Shown here piece after piece: positions 21,329 to 28,821 of a stretch of 64,000 nucleotides of DNA. The stretch covers positions 80,835-144,834 of IMG/VR virus record IMGVR_UViG_3300032267_000607; one strand, 5' to 3'. Within the stretch, counting starts at the first letter, position 1. Every line of letters begins with the position of its first letter. Both the position numbers and the translations under genes were made by a program. The notes below the pieces were generated by a model that saw only the letters and a program-made list of their open reading frames with translations, searched no databases and was not told the DNA's origin. Source of the DNA: a virus.

Positions 21329-21892
21329 ATGAAATCATTGACACCTGAATTTTTAAGAAATATTCAAGACAATATAACGAGAATGAGTAATGAAGACAAG
21401 AAACGATTATCGAGTAAGAGAAGAATTGAGATAATCGGTTATTGTAATCTAAAGAAAAGACAGATTGATTCCTGGATCTCTTCATTACTTCATCTCGATA
21501 GTCGTATTGCAACGAGTGAGTCGACGAGTCTACAATCTTCAATTACTTCTCCAAATACTCCATTATGGAAACTCTATAATACATTGACTTCAATTTCGAA
21601 TGATTTAGCAACTGAGATTGATTCCTATACTTATTGGAATTCAACGAGTAATGAGCGAATACTTATTGGATCGAATAATTTAAGTAATCGAATTGAGAAT
21701 CGTGTATTCACCAAAGGAAAAAACAATCCCTATTATTCATATATTGAAGCGATAATCGAGATCGCCGAAGAAGAAGGAATCGAACTAAGTAATATAAAGA
21801 ATTCATTGAGTAAGTCTATACTTCAGAAGATTGAAGCAATCGGCTATTCGAGAAAAGAATTAAAAGGCAGTACTGCTACATTGCCATTTTAA
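21329..21892 (+). CDS. Hypothetical protein (187 aa)
   Basis: A 187-residue, strongly helical protein rich in Ser, Arg, Asn and Ile. No motif is recognised. ATG 21329 is directly at the promoter's expected RNA start; ATG 21383 is an alternative. It stands alone between two early-type promoters, so it is probably a single-gene early unit. Confidence 0.6.
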   Translation: MKSLTPEFLRNIQDNITRMSNEDKKRLSSKRRIEIIGYCNLKKRQIDSWISSLLHLDSRIATSESTSLQSSITSPNTPLWKLYNTLTSISNDLATEIDSYTYWNSTSNERILIGSNNLSNRIENRVFTKGKNNPYYSYIEAIIEIAEEEGIELSNIKNSLSKSILQKIEAIGYSRKELKGSTATLPF

Positions 21893-21942
21893 ACGATATT
21901 TCAGTGGAAGAAATTTCATTGAAATCAAATCCGACTTTTGAA

Positions 21943-21967
21943 CGTTTTGGTCGGGAACCCTAAAACG
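21943..21967 (+). repeat. Hairpin upstream of a secreted small protein
   Basis: CGTTTT (21943-21948) pairs with AAAACG (21962-21967), with GG/CC pairs continuing inside. It lies between the stop at 21892 and the ribosome binding site AAAGGAGA of the gene at 21998. It may end the upstream message or regulate the next gene. Confidence 0.35.
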
Positions 21968-21997
21968 TATCATTACATTATAACAAAGGAGACAATT

Positions 21998-22198
21998 ATG
22001 TTTAAACATTTAATTACGTTTCTAACTGCATTACTCTTCACAGTATCAGTTTCTGCACAAACACCAGCACCTAAAAAGGAAGAGCCAAAAGCTCCGACTG
22101 TAGTATGTGTAGAAAAAGATAAGAATGGTAAAGCAATCATTGATGCAAAGACAAATAAACCTGTCGTGTGTCCAAAGAAAGACGAAAAGAAGAAGTAA
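21998..22198 (+). CDS. Secreted small Lys/Pro-rich protein (66 aa)
   Basis: AAAGGAGA precedes ATG 21998. Residues 1-20 are a classical signal peptide (Lys, hydrophobic core LITFLTALLFTV, then SVSA before Gln21). The mature 46 residues are rich in Lys and Pro with two cysteines in matching contexts (VVCVEKD and VVCPKKD), which suggests a two-repeat unit with one disulfide. It would act in the periplasm. Function unknown. Confidence 0.65.
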   Translation: MFKHLITFLTALLFTVSVSAQTPAPKKEEPKAPTVVCVEKDKNGKAIIDAKTNKPVVCPKKDEKKK

Positions 22199-22240
22199 TT
22201 CTTCTCTCTGTCGCTGTATTGGGCGAAGTAAATCTCGCCC

Positions 22241-22269
22241 TTTACTTACACGAAAAAATAGAGTATAAT
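22241..22269 (+). promoter_or_regulatory. Sigma70-like promoter of gene 32 (TTTACT-N17-TATAAT)
   Basis: TTTACT at 22241-22246 and TATAAT at 22264-22269, spacer 17; the -10 box is flanked by AGAGT and ACTCT, a short inverted repeat. The leader to the gp32 start is about 85 bases and holds the repeat ACGCATATAACGCATATAA, which could be an autoregulatory site as known for T4 gene 32 mRNA; that link is inference. Confidence 0.75.
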
Positions 22270-22361
22270 AACTCTAGTAGTGTGAAATCTATATTATATT
22301 GAAGTAAAGACCTATATTATTATACAACGCATATAACGCATATAAAAAAGGAGATAACCAC

Positions 22362-23249
22362 ATGGTGGATCTAAATGCTCTTCGTAAAGAGAGCCAAAAT
22401 GACTTTACGAAAATTAATCAAGAGTTCGATCGAATTAATAAAGGATCGAGCGCAAAATCAGACTCTTCTGAAGACACTCGTTTTTGGAAACTAGAACCAG
22501 ATAAACTGGGCAATGCAACAGCAGTCATTCGTTTTCTTCCACGTAGCAATGGTGATGAACTTCCATGGGTGAGATTATTTTCACATGGTTTTCAGGGACC
22601 ATCTGGTAAATGGTATATAGAGAACAGCCGAACAACATTGAATGAAAAAGATCCTGTCGGAGAATTGAATTCTAAGTTGTGGGCGAGTAATCTTGAGAGT
22701 AATCGAGAGATTGCGAGAAAGCAAAAGAGACGTATGCATTACATCGCGAATGTTTATATTATCAGTGATCCGAAGAATCCTGCAAACGAAGGAACAGTGA
22801 AACTGTTTAAGTTTGGAAAGAAGATCTTTGATAAGATTATGGAAAAGGCGAAACCTACATTTGCTGATGAGAAACCAATGAATGTATTCGATATATTCGC
22901 TGGTGCTGACTTTAGATTGAGAATGCGTAAAGTAGATGGTTATGCAAACTACGATCAGAGTAGTTTTCTTGAACCAAATGCATTCTTGAGTAGTGATGAG
23001 AAGAGATTAACAGAAACGTTAGCAAAAGCTCATCCATTGGCTCCTTTCATTGCACCGACACAGTTTAAGTCATATGAAGATTTAAATCGTCGACTGAATG
23101 AGGTACTTGAAACTCTTCCAGAATCTAAATCATCTGGAACAATTGCAAAACCAAAAACAGCTGAGAATACAACTTTGACTTCGGCGAAAAAAGAAGAAGA
23201 GGATGTATTAAGCTATTTTCAAGGAATAGCAAATGACCTTGAATCATAA
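22362..23249 (+). CDS. gp32: Single-stranded DNA-binding protein gp32, zinc-less form
   Basis: A 295-residue T4 gp32 homologue, which coats single-stranded DNA during replication, recombination and repair. AAAGGAGA precedes the ATG. Residues 1-20 are the basic cooperative-binding N terminus (LNALRKES); the OB-fold core spans ~35-225 with IRFLPRSN, SRTT, RFGKKI-like (KFGKKIFDKI) and GYANYDQSSF blocks; a flexible acidic C terminus follows, as needed for partner binding. T4 gp32 holds a zinc with CPVC; here the aligned segment is DPVG (Asp97, Gly100) and the protein has no cysteine, so the zinc site is lost. Own promoter upstream; overlaps the next gene by 17 bases. Confidence 0.92.
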   Translation: MVDLNALRKESQNDFTKINQEFDRINKGSSAKSDSSEDTRFWKLEPDKLGNATAVIRFLPRSNGDELPWVRLFSHGFQGPSGKWYIENSRTTLNEKDPVGELNSKLWASNLESNREIARKQKRRMHYIANVYIISDPKNPANEGTVKLFKFGKKIFDKIMEKAKPTFADEKPMNVFDIFAGADFRLRMRKVDGYANYDQSSFLEPNAFLSSDEKRLTETLAKAHPLAPFIAPTQFKSYEDLNRRLNEVLETLPESKSSGTIAKPKTAENTTLTSAKKEEEDVLSYFQGIANDLES

Positions 23250-23514
23250 GAATATGAATAAATCGAATCTGACGTTTTATTTGCTTCTGATTAGTTGGAC
23301 AACTACAATACTTGTGGGAGTTTGGGCTTGGAATGTAAATAGTAAGTATGATCGAGCGAAGTTTATATTACGTGAGTATTTTGATCGAGAGGTTGCGAAG
23401 AGTAAAGTATTGCAATTATTCGAGCCGAATATTCATAATCGATTGCTGGATAAGCTATTCGAAGAGTGGTTAAGGAATAAGAATAGTAATGTTTTAACCT
23501 CGAATATTAAATAA
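23233..23514 (+). CDS. Membrane-anchored protein (93 aa), coupled to gp32
   Basis: AAGGA lies before ATG 23233 inside the end of gene 32, so translation is coupled to gp32. Residues 13-33 (FYLLLISWTTTILVGVWAW) are a membrane span; the remainder is a charged helical domain on one side of the membrane. Role unknown; gene order is reminiscent of T4-like clusters only in that gp32 is followed by small genes. Confidence 0.6.
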   Translation: MTLNHKNMNKSNLTFYLLLISWTTTILVGVWAWNVNSKYDRAKFILREYFDREVAKSKVLQLFEPNIHNRLLDKLFEEWLRNKNSNVLTSNIK

Positions 23515-23539
23515 ACGTAGTAGTTTAATTTCTAATCCC

Positions 23540-23568
23540 TTTACTTCCAAGAAGAGAGGGGTTAGAAT
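23540..23568 (+). promoter_or_regulatory. Sigma70-like promoter (TTTACT-N17-TAGAAT)
   Basis: TTTACT at 23540-23545 and TAGAAT at 23563-23568 with the same 17-base spacer as the other early-type promoters. The spacer region can also fold, TAATCCCT pairing with AGGGGTTA. It would drive the 24-residue membrane gene at 23611. Confidence 0.55.
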
Positions 23569-23610
23569 AAACACCTGTAGAGGTTTCAAGGAATATAGAA
23601 TTAGAAATTT

Positions 23611-23685
23611 ATGATAGAATTAATTATAGGAATTAGTTTGGCACTTGCGATTGCTGTAATTGTGATGTATAACTTTCCGATTTAA
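23611..23685 (+). CDS. Micro membrane protein (24 aa)
   Basis: A 24-residue frame that is almost wholly one hydrophobic span (residues 4-19, LIIGISLALAIAVIVM). It has its own early-type promoter 45 bases upstream but only a weak ribosome binding site. Its last four bases overlap the end of a similar micro gene on the other strand. Confidence 0.4.
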   Translation: MIELIIGISLALAIAVIVMYNFPI

Positions 23686-23747
23686 AACCGAATATAAATT
23701 TCAACGATCAATATAATCATTCCAGCAATAAGTATTATCGGATCCAT
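23682..23747 (-). CDS. Micro membrane protein (21 aa), minus strand
   Basis: A 21-residue frame on the minus strand whose ATG overlaps the stop of the HAD phosphatase gene (TAATG), the same junction type used by proven neighbours in this genome. It is nearly all hydrophobic (IILIAGMIILIVEIY). It is the last gene of the minus-strand block and runs head-on into the micro gene at 23611. Confidence 0.4.
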   Translation of the reverse strand: MDPIILIAGMIILIVEIYIRF

Positions 23748-24379
23748 TAGATTGAACGAAATACTCGAATCTCACCATCCTCAATTACACGATAAGCTTC
23801 AAAGGTAATTGAAGAATATTCACGACTTAATCTTAAAAAAGCTTTTAAATTCTCTCGGTCATCATCAAAGAATCTTACTTTCGAGAAAGACTTTGTATTC
23901 AAATACTTACGAATAATCATTGCTTTTCTCGCAGCACCTGATCCACTCTCTATATTCCCTGCACGTTCAACTCGAACACTATCAATGTCAAAGCCATATT
24001 TACGGAAAGTTTTAAGGAATACATTCTTACTATCAAAATCAGTTCTTGCGGTTAATATAATTACACGTGAGTTTTCGTATTTCTTTGCTGATGCTAATAT
24101 CAATTTGGCACGTCGCATCATTCGTCCGATCGGTTGAGATTCTTTATAGAACTTCGCTGCATCTTTAAATTCAGTATAATCAAACATTTCATTTGCTCCT
24201 AAAGTATAGGAAGCATATTCTGCAGTTGTTAATGTACGGATTGTTTCTTTTGTGATTGAATTGCGAACTCGAATAGTTGCTGTTGTACGGAAGAGTGTAT
24301 CATCAATATCGAATATTGTTAGCCAACCATTCGCATACTCGTCATGAGTCTTTACGTAATTACTAAACGTTTGAACCAT
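23747..24379 (-). CDS. HAD-superfamily phosphatase
   Basis: A 210-residue HAD-fold protein: motif I FDIDDTLF (residues ~22-29, nucleophile Asp and acid Asp), motif II TAR, a Lys (motif III region) and motif IV FFDDD. The layout recalls the phosphatase domain of T4 polynucleotide kinase, but no kinase P-loop is present, so it is a lone phosphatase. It could trim 3' phosphates on RNA or DNA or act on nucleotides. It overlaps the tape-measure-like gene by 17 bases. Confidence 0.85.
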   Translation of the reverse strand: MVQTFSNYVKTHDEYANGWLTIFDIDDTLFRTTATIRVRNSITKETIRTLTTAEYASYTLGANEMFDYTEFKDAAKFYKESQPIGRMMRRAKLILASAKKYENSRVIILTARTDFDSKNVFLKTFRKYGFDIDSVRVERAGNIESGSGAARKAMIIRKYLNTKSFSKVRFFDDDRENLKAFLRLSREYSSITFEAYRVIEDGEIRVFRSI

Positions 24380-25937
24380 AGAGAGAACCTACATATTTCG
24401 AAAGAGTATTCTCATCGTTTCGAACAGTTTTTGACGTCATTAAATTACTCTCTTTTGGAGCATTTACAGTTGAACTTGGTGCATTAATAATTACATTTGA
24501 ACTCGCAGCACTCTTTGCACTCTCAGCATCAGCAGAAGAAGACATTATTTGATTGCCAACATCGCTCGGTGTTCCAGAACTAATTACATTATTGAATCCT
24601 GTCGGCGAAACACCAGAGAGTGTATTCGTAGAACTAAGTTCACTAGATTTTGAAAGATTGTTTTCAGAAGCTACCTTTTTATTAATATGTTTTTGGTTTG
24701 AAGTAATCACATCTTCGTTTATTTTACGATATGCTTGTACTTCTTGTTTTGTACCAATTTCAGAGAGAGCAGTATTAATATTCGAATCTGTTAATTCTTT
24801 ACCTGAAGTTGAAGCACTCATCATTAATGAATTCATTCGAATATTCATTGCATCTTGTAAACCCTCATTTTTATCAAGTATTGATTTTGCAGATTCTTTT
24901 GTCATTGGAGTCTTCGGAAGAGAAACTGATTCACCAGTCAATGATTTATTAATCACTGGTGAAACTGGAGTCACTGGAGCTCTACTTGGGTTTCCATCAG
25001 ATCCTATTGTTCTATCTGAATTTAATCCTTCTACATTGTTTACCTTTGGTAAAACATTTTTTGAAGGAATAGGTTTCTCAGCACCAACTGTATCTTGTTG
25101 CGGTGTTGAAATTTCAGATTTACGGAAAGGATAGAAAGGACCGATTGAAACACCAAATACTTTAAACTCTGGTATTCCTAGATTATTTAAAAAGCCTGAT
25201 AACATTTGTCCTAAACGTTCTGGTAATTTCGATATGTAATCTCCGATGCTTGTAAAGAATTTCTTAATTGAATTTACAATTATATCCCCAAGATTGTCAG
25301 GTAAATCTAAACCGAATAAATTAGCAACCCAATCAACAATACCAAATACGAAATTAAGTGCACCTTTGAAAAATCCTTCTACGAATGAACCTACGATATC
25401 AAAGAAAGAACCACCTGATTTATACATTGCGAATGCATCTTTAATTCCACGAACGAATCCTGCAATTGCAACTGTAATTCCTCCAATAATCGCAGCAGCA
25501 AGTCCTGCAGGAAGTCCTGCTAAGAATCCAAAGAATCCTACAATTATTCTTAAAAAACCTTTTGTAAGGAATGGAAGTACTCCTTTAAAAATAAATCTAG
25601 AAGCAGCAGCAATACCTGAGAAAAGAGCACCAAATAATTTAGAAATTAACATTGCACCATAAAAGCCAAGCATATTACCAAAATTCATTTTAGAATCTGT
25701 ATTCTCTTCTAATGCATTACTGTCTCTTCCAGATACACCTTTTGCTATTACTTCAAGTAAATCTACCATTCTTTGAATGTTTAATGAAGTTTCTCTTGCT
25801 GTTTCTTCATTAGCAGGTTTATTTGAACTGTTTTCTACGTTTGAAACAAGAGGTTGACCTTTAGCATCAACTAAGAGTGCTTTCGGTTGTCCATCGTTTA
25901 CAATAGATTGTTGTACAAGTACGTTTGTAAGTGCCAT
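24363..25937 (-). CDS. Tape-measure-like tail protein (gp29 position)
   Basis: A 524-residue protein with a long central hydrophobic region (residues ~85-210, several Gly-rich spans such as FLAGLPAGLAAAIIGG) and a polar Ser/Asn-rich C terminus. Such central hydrophobic spans are typical of tape measure proteins that set tail length and enter the membrane during DNA ejection. In T4 the same place after genes 26 and 51 is followed by 27, 28 and 29; gp29 is the 590-residue tape measure. Direct similarity to gp29 is not clear by eye, so the name rests on position, size and hydrophobic profile. Confidence 0.6.
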   Translation of the reverse strand: MALTNVLVQQSIVNDGQPKALLVDAKGQPLVSNVENSSNKPANEETARETSLNIQRMVDLLEVIAKGVSGRDSNALEENTDSKMNFGNMLGFYGAMLISKLFGALFSGIAAASRFIFKGVLPFLTKGFLRIIVGFFGFLAGLPAGLAAAIIGGITVAIAGFVRGIKDAFAMYKSGGSFFDIVGSFVEGFFKGALNFVFGIVDWVANLFGLDLPDNLGDIIVNSIKKFFTSIGDYISKLPERLGQMLSGFLNNLGIPEFKVFGVSIGPFYPFRKSEISTPQQDTVGAEKPIPSKNVLPKVNNVEGLNSDRTIGSDGNPSRAPVTPVSPVINKSLTGESVSLPKTPMTKESAKSILDKNEGLQDAMNIRMNSLMMSASTSGKELTDSNINTALSEIGTKQEVQAYRKINEDVITSNQKHINKKVASENNLSKSSELSSTNTLSGVSPTGFNNVISSGTPSDVGNQIMSSSADAESAKSAASSNVIINAPSSTVNAPKESNLMTSKTVRNDENTLSKYVGSLYGSNV

Positions 25938-26123
25938 TTATTTTTGTATTCTTCTTTGTTCTGCTTTTTGTTTTTCTTCTTGTAAATGTTTAATCAACAT
26001 TTCAACATATATTTCACGTTCAAAAGGTATCTGATTTTCAAGCTCAGTCAAAGAGTATTTATGATATTGCATTAATGCGAAGTTAGTCTTATAATGGTTG
26101 ACTAACGACTCATGGCTGAGCAT
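25938..26123 (-). CDS. gp51: gp51-like small tail-assembly protein (61 aa), possible frameshift partner of gp26
   Basis: A 61-residue helical charged protein. Its ATG overlaps the gp26 stop (TAATG), and it ends directly against the tape-measure-like start. T4 gp51 is a baseplate hub assembly catalyst but much longer (249 residues), so the name is by position. The frame is also the -1 frame of gp26, and a T8 run at the end of gp26 could make a gp26-gp51 fusion, as in the lambda G/GT chaperone pair. Confidence 0.55.
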   Translation of the reverse strand: MLSHESLVNHYKTNFALMQYHKYSLTELENQIPFEREIYVEMLIKHLQEEKQKAEQRRIQK

Positions 26124-26860
26124 TATGAAAAAAAATTGGCTAAACCCTCTATCTTTCTTGTATGTGATTTATTACACCCTTTACAAGTCCAGATTATTTC
26201 TTTACTTAATCTTGGCATAGTTTCGAAAAACTTTTGTATTTTACTAAATTGACCTGTTGTTAAGTTATTAACAAATTCACTTAGTTCTTTTTTAGTTTGT
26301 TCTTTACTATGATATATTTGTTGTCCATCATATATGTAATCTATACTATCAGTTATAATATCAAAGAAAACTTCTGTATCTAGTTTATTTTGATCTGCTA
26401 ATTTCAATGTCTTTAATTTTAAAAGTAAATCTAATGATGGGTATTTCATTACAACACCTACATCATTAAATAGAGATATTTTATTCTCATGTCCTTCTGG
26501 TGTAATTACAGGAACATTCATTATATTAATTTTTAATATACTCTTAGCTTCCTTATTATCTTTACACTCTGGTGTATCGCATTTAGCGATTAATTCTACT
26601 TCTTCACCAACTGACTTACCACGTAATTGACAAAAAATATATTCTAAGTCAAATAATGCTAAATCATTTGTATCGAGTCCGACTACACACTCACCAACAA
26701 TTGTTTTAAGTGTGTTCATCATTGTCTTTTCATCTTCAGATTGGAACGCAAGCAATAAAGCTTTTTCTTGTTTCACTAGAAATGGCTTATACTTATATTC
26801 TTTCTTAGAAGATGGAACAGTTAATGTATAGGTTGGTGTACTACTTATTGGCAATGCCAT
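26123..26860 (-). CDS. gp26: Baseplate hub assembly protein gp26
   Basis: A 245-residue protein of the T4 gp26 (T4_baseplate) family, needed for assembly of the baseplate hub. GGAG precedes the ATG. The N-terminal domain begins with a beta strand (TYTLTVPSSKKEYKYKPF), as in other members. Two cysteine pairs (CDTPEC near residue 90 and CKGC near 230) could bind zinc. It ends in LANFFS on an eight-T run. In other tailed phages the gene before the tape measure makes tail assembly chaperones, which fits the position here. Confidence 0.8.
   Translation of the reverse strand: MALPISSTPTYTLTVPSSKKEYKYKPFLVKQEKALLLAFQSEDEKTMMNTLKTIVGECVVGLDTNDLALFDLEYIFCQLRGKSVGEEVELIAKCDTPECKDNKEAKSILKINIMNVPVITPEGHENKISLFNDVGVVMKYPSLDLLLKLKTLKLADQNKLDTEVFFDIITDSIDYIYDGQQIYHSKEQTKKELSEFVNNLTTGQFSKIQKFFETMPRLSKEIIWTCKGCNKSHTRKIEGLANFFS
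26129..26135 (-). other. Putative -1 ribosomal frameshift site (T TTT TTT)
   Basis: On the minus strand the gp26 3' end reads GCC AAT TTT TTT TCA TAA TG. The heptamer T TTT TTT fits the X XXY YYZ rule exactly, two codons before the stop. A -1 slip enters the frame of the 61-residue gene, with its ATG becoming an internal Met (…F-F-F-I-M-L-S…). A fused product of about 306 residues would result. Confidence 0.55.
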
Positions 26861-26864
26861 ATTA

Positions 26865-27305
26865 TTATTCTCCTTCAGTTTCTTTATAATTTTTAATTAT
26901 CTTATTCAATTCATTCGTAGAACCTATAAACACATTATTGTTTACAGTTTTTGTTTCTGTTTTCTGTATTCGTCCTACATCTGCTTGTTGTTTGTGTAAA
27001 TCTAATAATTGCTGGTTTACATCAGCAAGTTGTTTTATCATATTACCTACAACTTCAAAGGCTCTTGGATGCTCTGATTGTTTTGCTATCTCGAGTGAAT
27101 GCTTTAATGCTTCTTCTCCTTTTAAAAGGAGATTGTGAAGATTAGAACGAGAAGTGTTAAAATCAGTAGCAATCGTATTCTCTTTTTCATTTGCTATCTC
27201 TTTTGGACTTATTACTTCCAAATTTGTATATGGCTCAGTTGGCTCACTGACCTTTAATTTCTCACTGTTAAACACTTCACTTAATTTATCATCTATAATA
27301 GACAT
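26865..27305 (-). CDS. gp16: Terminase small subunit gp16
   Basis: A 146-residue helical protein of the T4 gp16 type, which regulates the DNA-packaging motor. The helical core (residues ~50-110) carries the family pattern: DFNTSRSNLHNLLLKG, SEHPRAFEVVGNMIKQLADVN, then Q-rich LLDLHKQQADV, and the C-terminal NNNVFIGSTNELNKII. The large subunit gp17 is not in this window, so the two genes are apart, unlike in T4 where they are adjacent. It lies four bases upstream of gp26. Confidence 0.85.
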   Translation of the reverse strand: MSIIDDKLSEVFNSEKLKVSEPTEPYTNLEVISPKEIANEKENTIATDFNTSRSNLHNLLLKGEEALKHSLEIAKQSEHPRAFEVVGNMIKQLADVNQQLLDLHKQQADVGRIQKTETKTVNNNVFIGSTNELNKIIKNYKETEGE

Positions 27306-27320
27306 TTTATAATCCTATAA

Positions 27321-28220
27321 TTAAACTACTCTAAATGTGCTTCCTAACATACCATCTAAAGTTTTTTGACTGAAACGAACATTCGCATCTAGTATTTCAG
27401 GAGTTGCTTGTTCGTATTGTGGTGCGAATTGATTTGTTCGATTATTACTAATTGAATTACTCAATCCAGTAAATGTATCTTGAAATCCTGCAAAATCACT
27501 AAAGTAATTTGCTGCAACTGGTAAAGAATTTACAATTACACCAGCAGGGTCAGTTAATACTTGATTACCAACACCTTGTATTCCCTCTAATATAGATTGA
27601 ATCCATCCTTTATTTTGTTTTGGAGGAGGAGCATATAAACTTGTAGTAAAATACTTATAAGCAAAAGTCACATTAAGTTTTGCAACTTCATTTGATCCTT
27701 GTGCTAAATTAATACTCTGCACTGTCTTAGGATATGCTTCATGTAATTTAACTAAGTATCTTGTATTATTTGCTACATCATTTACAAATAGATAAACTGT
27801 ACTTACATAATTTTCATAAAACTGTATTGTTCTATCTGTTGTATTTTGAATTGAATCTTGCCAAGCTTCAAAGAAAGCTTTCACTTTAAATCCTGTATCT
27901 ATGTAATAATTAGCAGTCACTGGATCGAATACTTTCTCATAAGGCATTTCTCTTGTTTCGCCGAAAGTACGAGCAGGAGTTGTAGATATATTTACTCCAG
28001 GAATATTAATTGATTCACAATATAAAAATAACTTTCTGTAAAAATCAGCTGCAGCAAATGCTGGGTTTGTTCTTAAGGTCTTTGGTGCATCAACAGTACA
28101 ACCAAAACGATTCGTTCTGCTTAACCCATCTTTTTTAACCTCAGCGATAAATCTTTTTATATCTTGTGGTGATGTTGGTGCTTCTGCTCGTGTTAATCCG
28201 AATATATCTAAAATTGACAT
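27321..28220 (-). CDS. gp54: Baseplate tail-tube initiator gp54
   Basis: A 299-residue gp54 homologue; T4 gp54 (320 residues) sits on the baseplate and starts tail-tube polymerisation. I use the ATG at 28220, which overlaps the previous stop (TAATG). The middle (residues 60-190) has the tail-tube-like beta pattern with FGETREMPYEKVFDP and TGFKVKAFFEAWQDSI, as in gp54/gp19 tube-fold proteins. The C terminus is Asn/Gln-rich and flexible. Confidence 0.82.
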   Translation of the reverse strand: MSILDIFGLTRAEAPTSPQDIKRFIAEVKKDGLSRTNRFGCTVDAPKTLRTNPAFAAADFYRKLFLYCESINIPGVNISTTPARTFGETREMPYEKVFDPVTANYYIDTGFKVKAFFEAWQDSIQNTTDRTIQFYENYVSTVYLFVNDVANNTRYLVKLHEAYPKTVQSINLAQGSNEVAKLNVTFAYKYFTTSLYAPPPKQNKGWIQSILEGIQGVGNQVLTDPAGVIVNSLPVAANYFSDFAGFQDTFTGLSNSISNNRTNQFAPQYEQATPEILDANVRFSQKTLDGMLGSTFRVV

Positions 28221-28813
28221 TAAATTTTTCCTATACTGTCTGCCCAAACGTTTGATTTGTTTACTGTAAATCTTTCAACAGGCAACATCATAACTGTAAA
28301 CCAATTCTCAGGAGAGACTCTTAACATTGTTGATTGTATGTGATCATATAAGTATGAGTGTACACATGGCTTTGCTAAAACGAATTTACTTGCTGATCTT
28401 ATAGTTGCCCAACTATAACGTATTCGAGTTGTTTCATCATATTTTTTATTATTCGCATATTCTAATAATCTATCTAATAATCTTACTCTTAATTGATATG
28501 GTAGATAATGCATATTCAATCCAGTAAATCCTTTATCAGTAGTTGAAAATGGAAACACTAAAGGAAACATATCATAATATGGTAATTGTTCTTTTAACTT
28601 TGCATCGTAAAAGTACATATACAAGTTTCCTGGAACCATCACAGTTGATGTACGATTCTTACTGTCTGGTCTTAACAAAGATTGTGGCTGAATACGAGCA
28701 GTTCTTAATTTTGCAGTTTCCCTTTGAAACCAATTTAATGATTTCGTTAATATAGTCTTATCTTGACCATATTTGGTGAAAATGTCCTGTGCTGTTTGTC
28801 TTACTTGAGCCAT
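28220..28813 (-). CDS. Structural protein, gp2-like (DNA end protector) by position
   Basis: A 197-residue protein with the conserved block VPGNLYMYFYDAKL and LPYYDMFPLVFPF, then GFTGLNMHYLP, seen in T4-like head/tail completion proteins. It directly follows gp4, as gene 2 neighbours gene 4 in T4. T4 gp2 is longer (about 274 residues). I am fairly sure it is a conserved virion or assembly protein but less sure of gp2. Confidence 0.5.
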   Translation of the reverse strand: MAQVRQTAQDIFTKYGQDKTILTKSLNWFQRETAKLRTARIQPQSLLRPDSKNRTSTVMVPGNLYMYFYDAKLKEQLPYYDMFPLVFPFSTTDKGFTGLNMHYLPYQLRVRLLDRLLEYANNKKYDETTRIRYSWATIRSASKFVLAKPCVHSYLYDHIQSTMLRVSPENWFTVMMLPVERFTVNKSNVWADSIGKI

Positions 28814-28821
28814 ATTACTAT

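Noticed and set aside
23525-23567. Rho-independent terminator after the gp32 operon
   Set aside because: TAATCCCT...AGGGGTTA can pair but has a mismatch, a long loop and no T-run, and the same bases form a good promoter.
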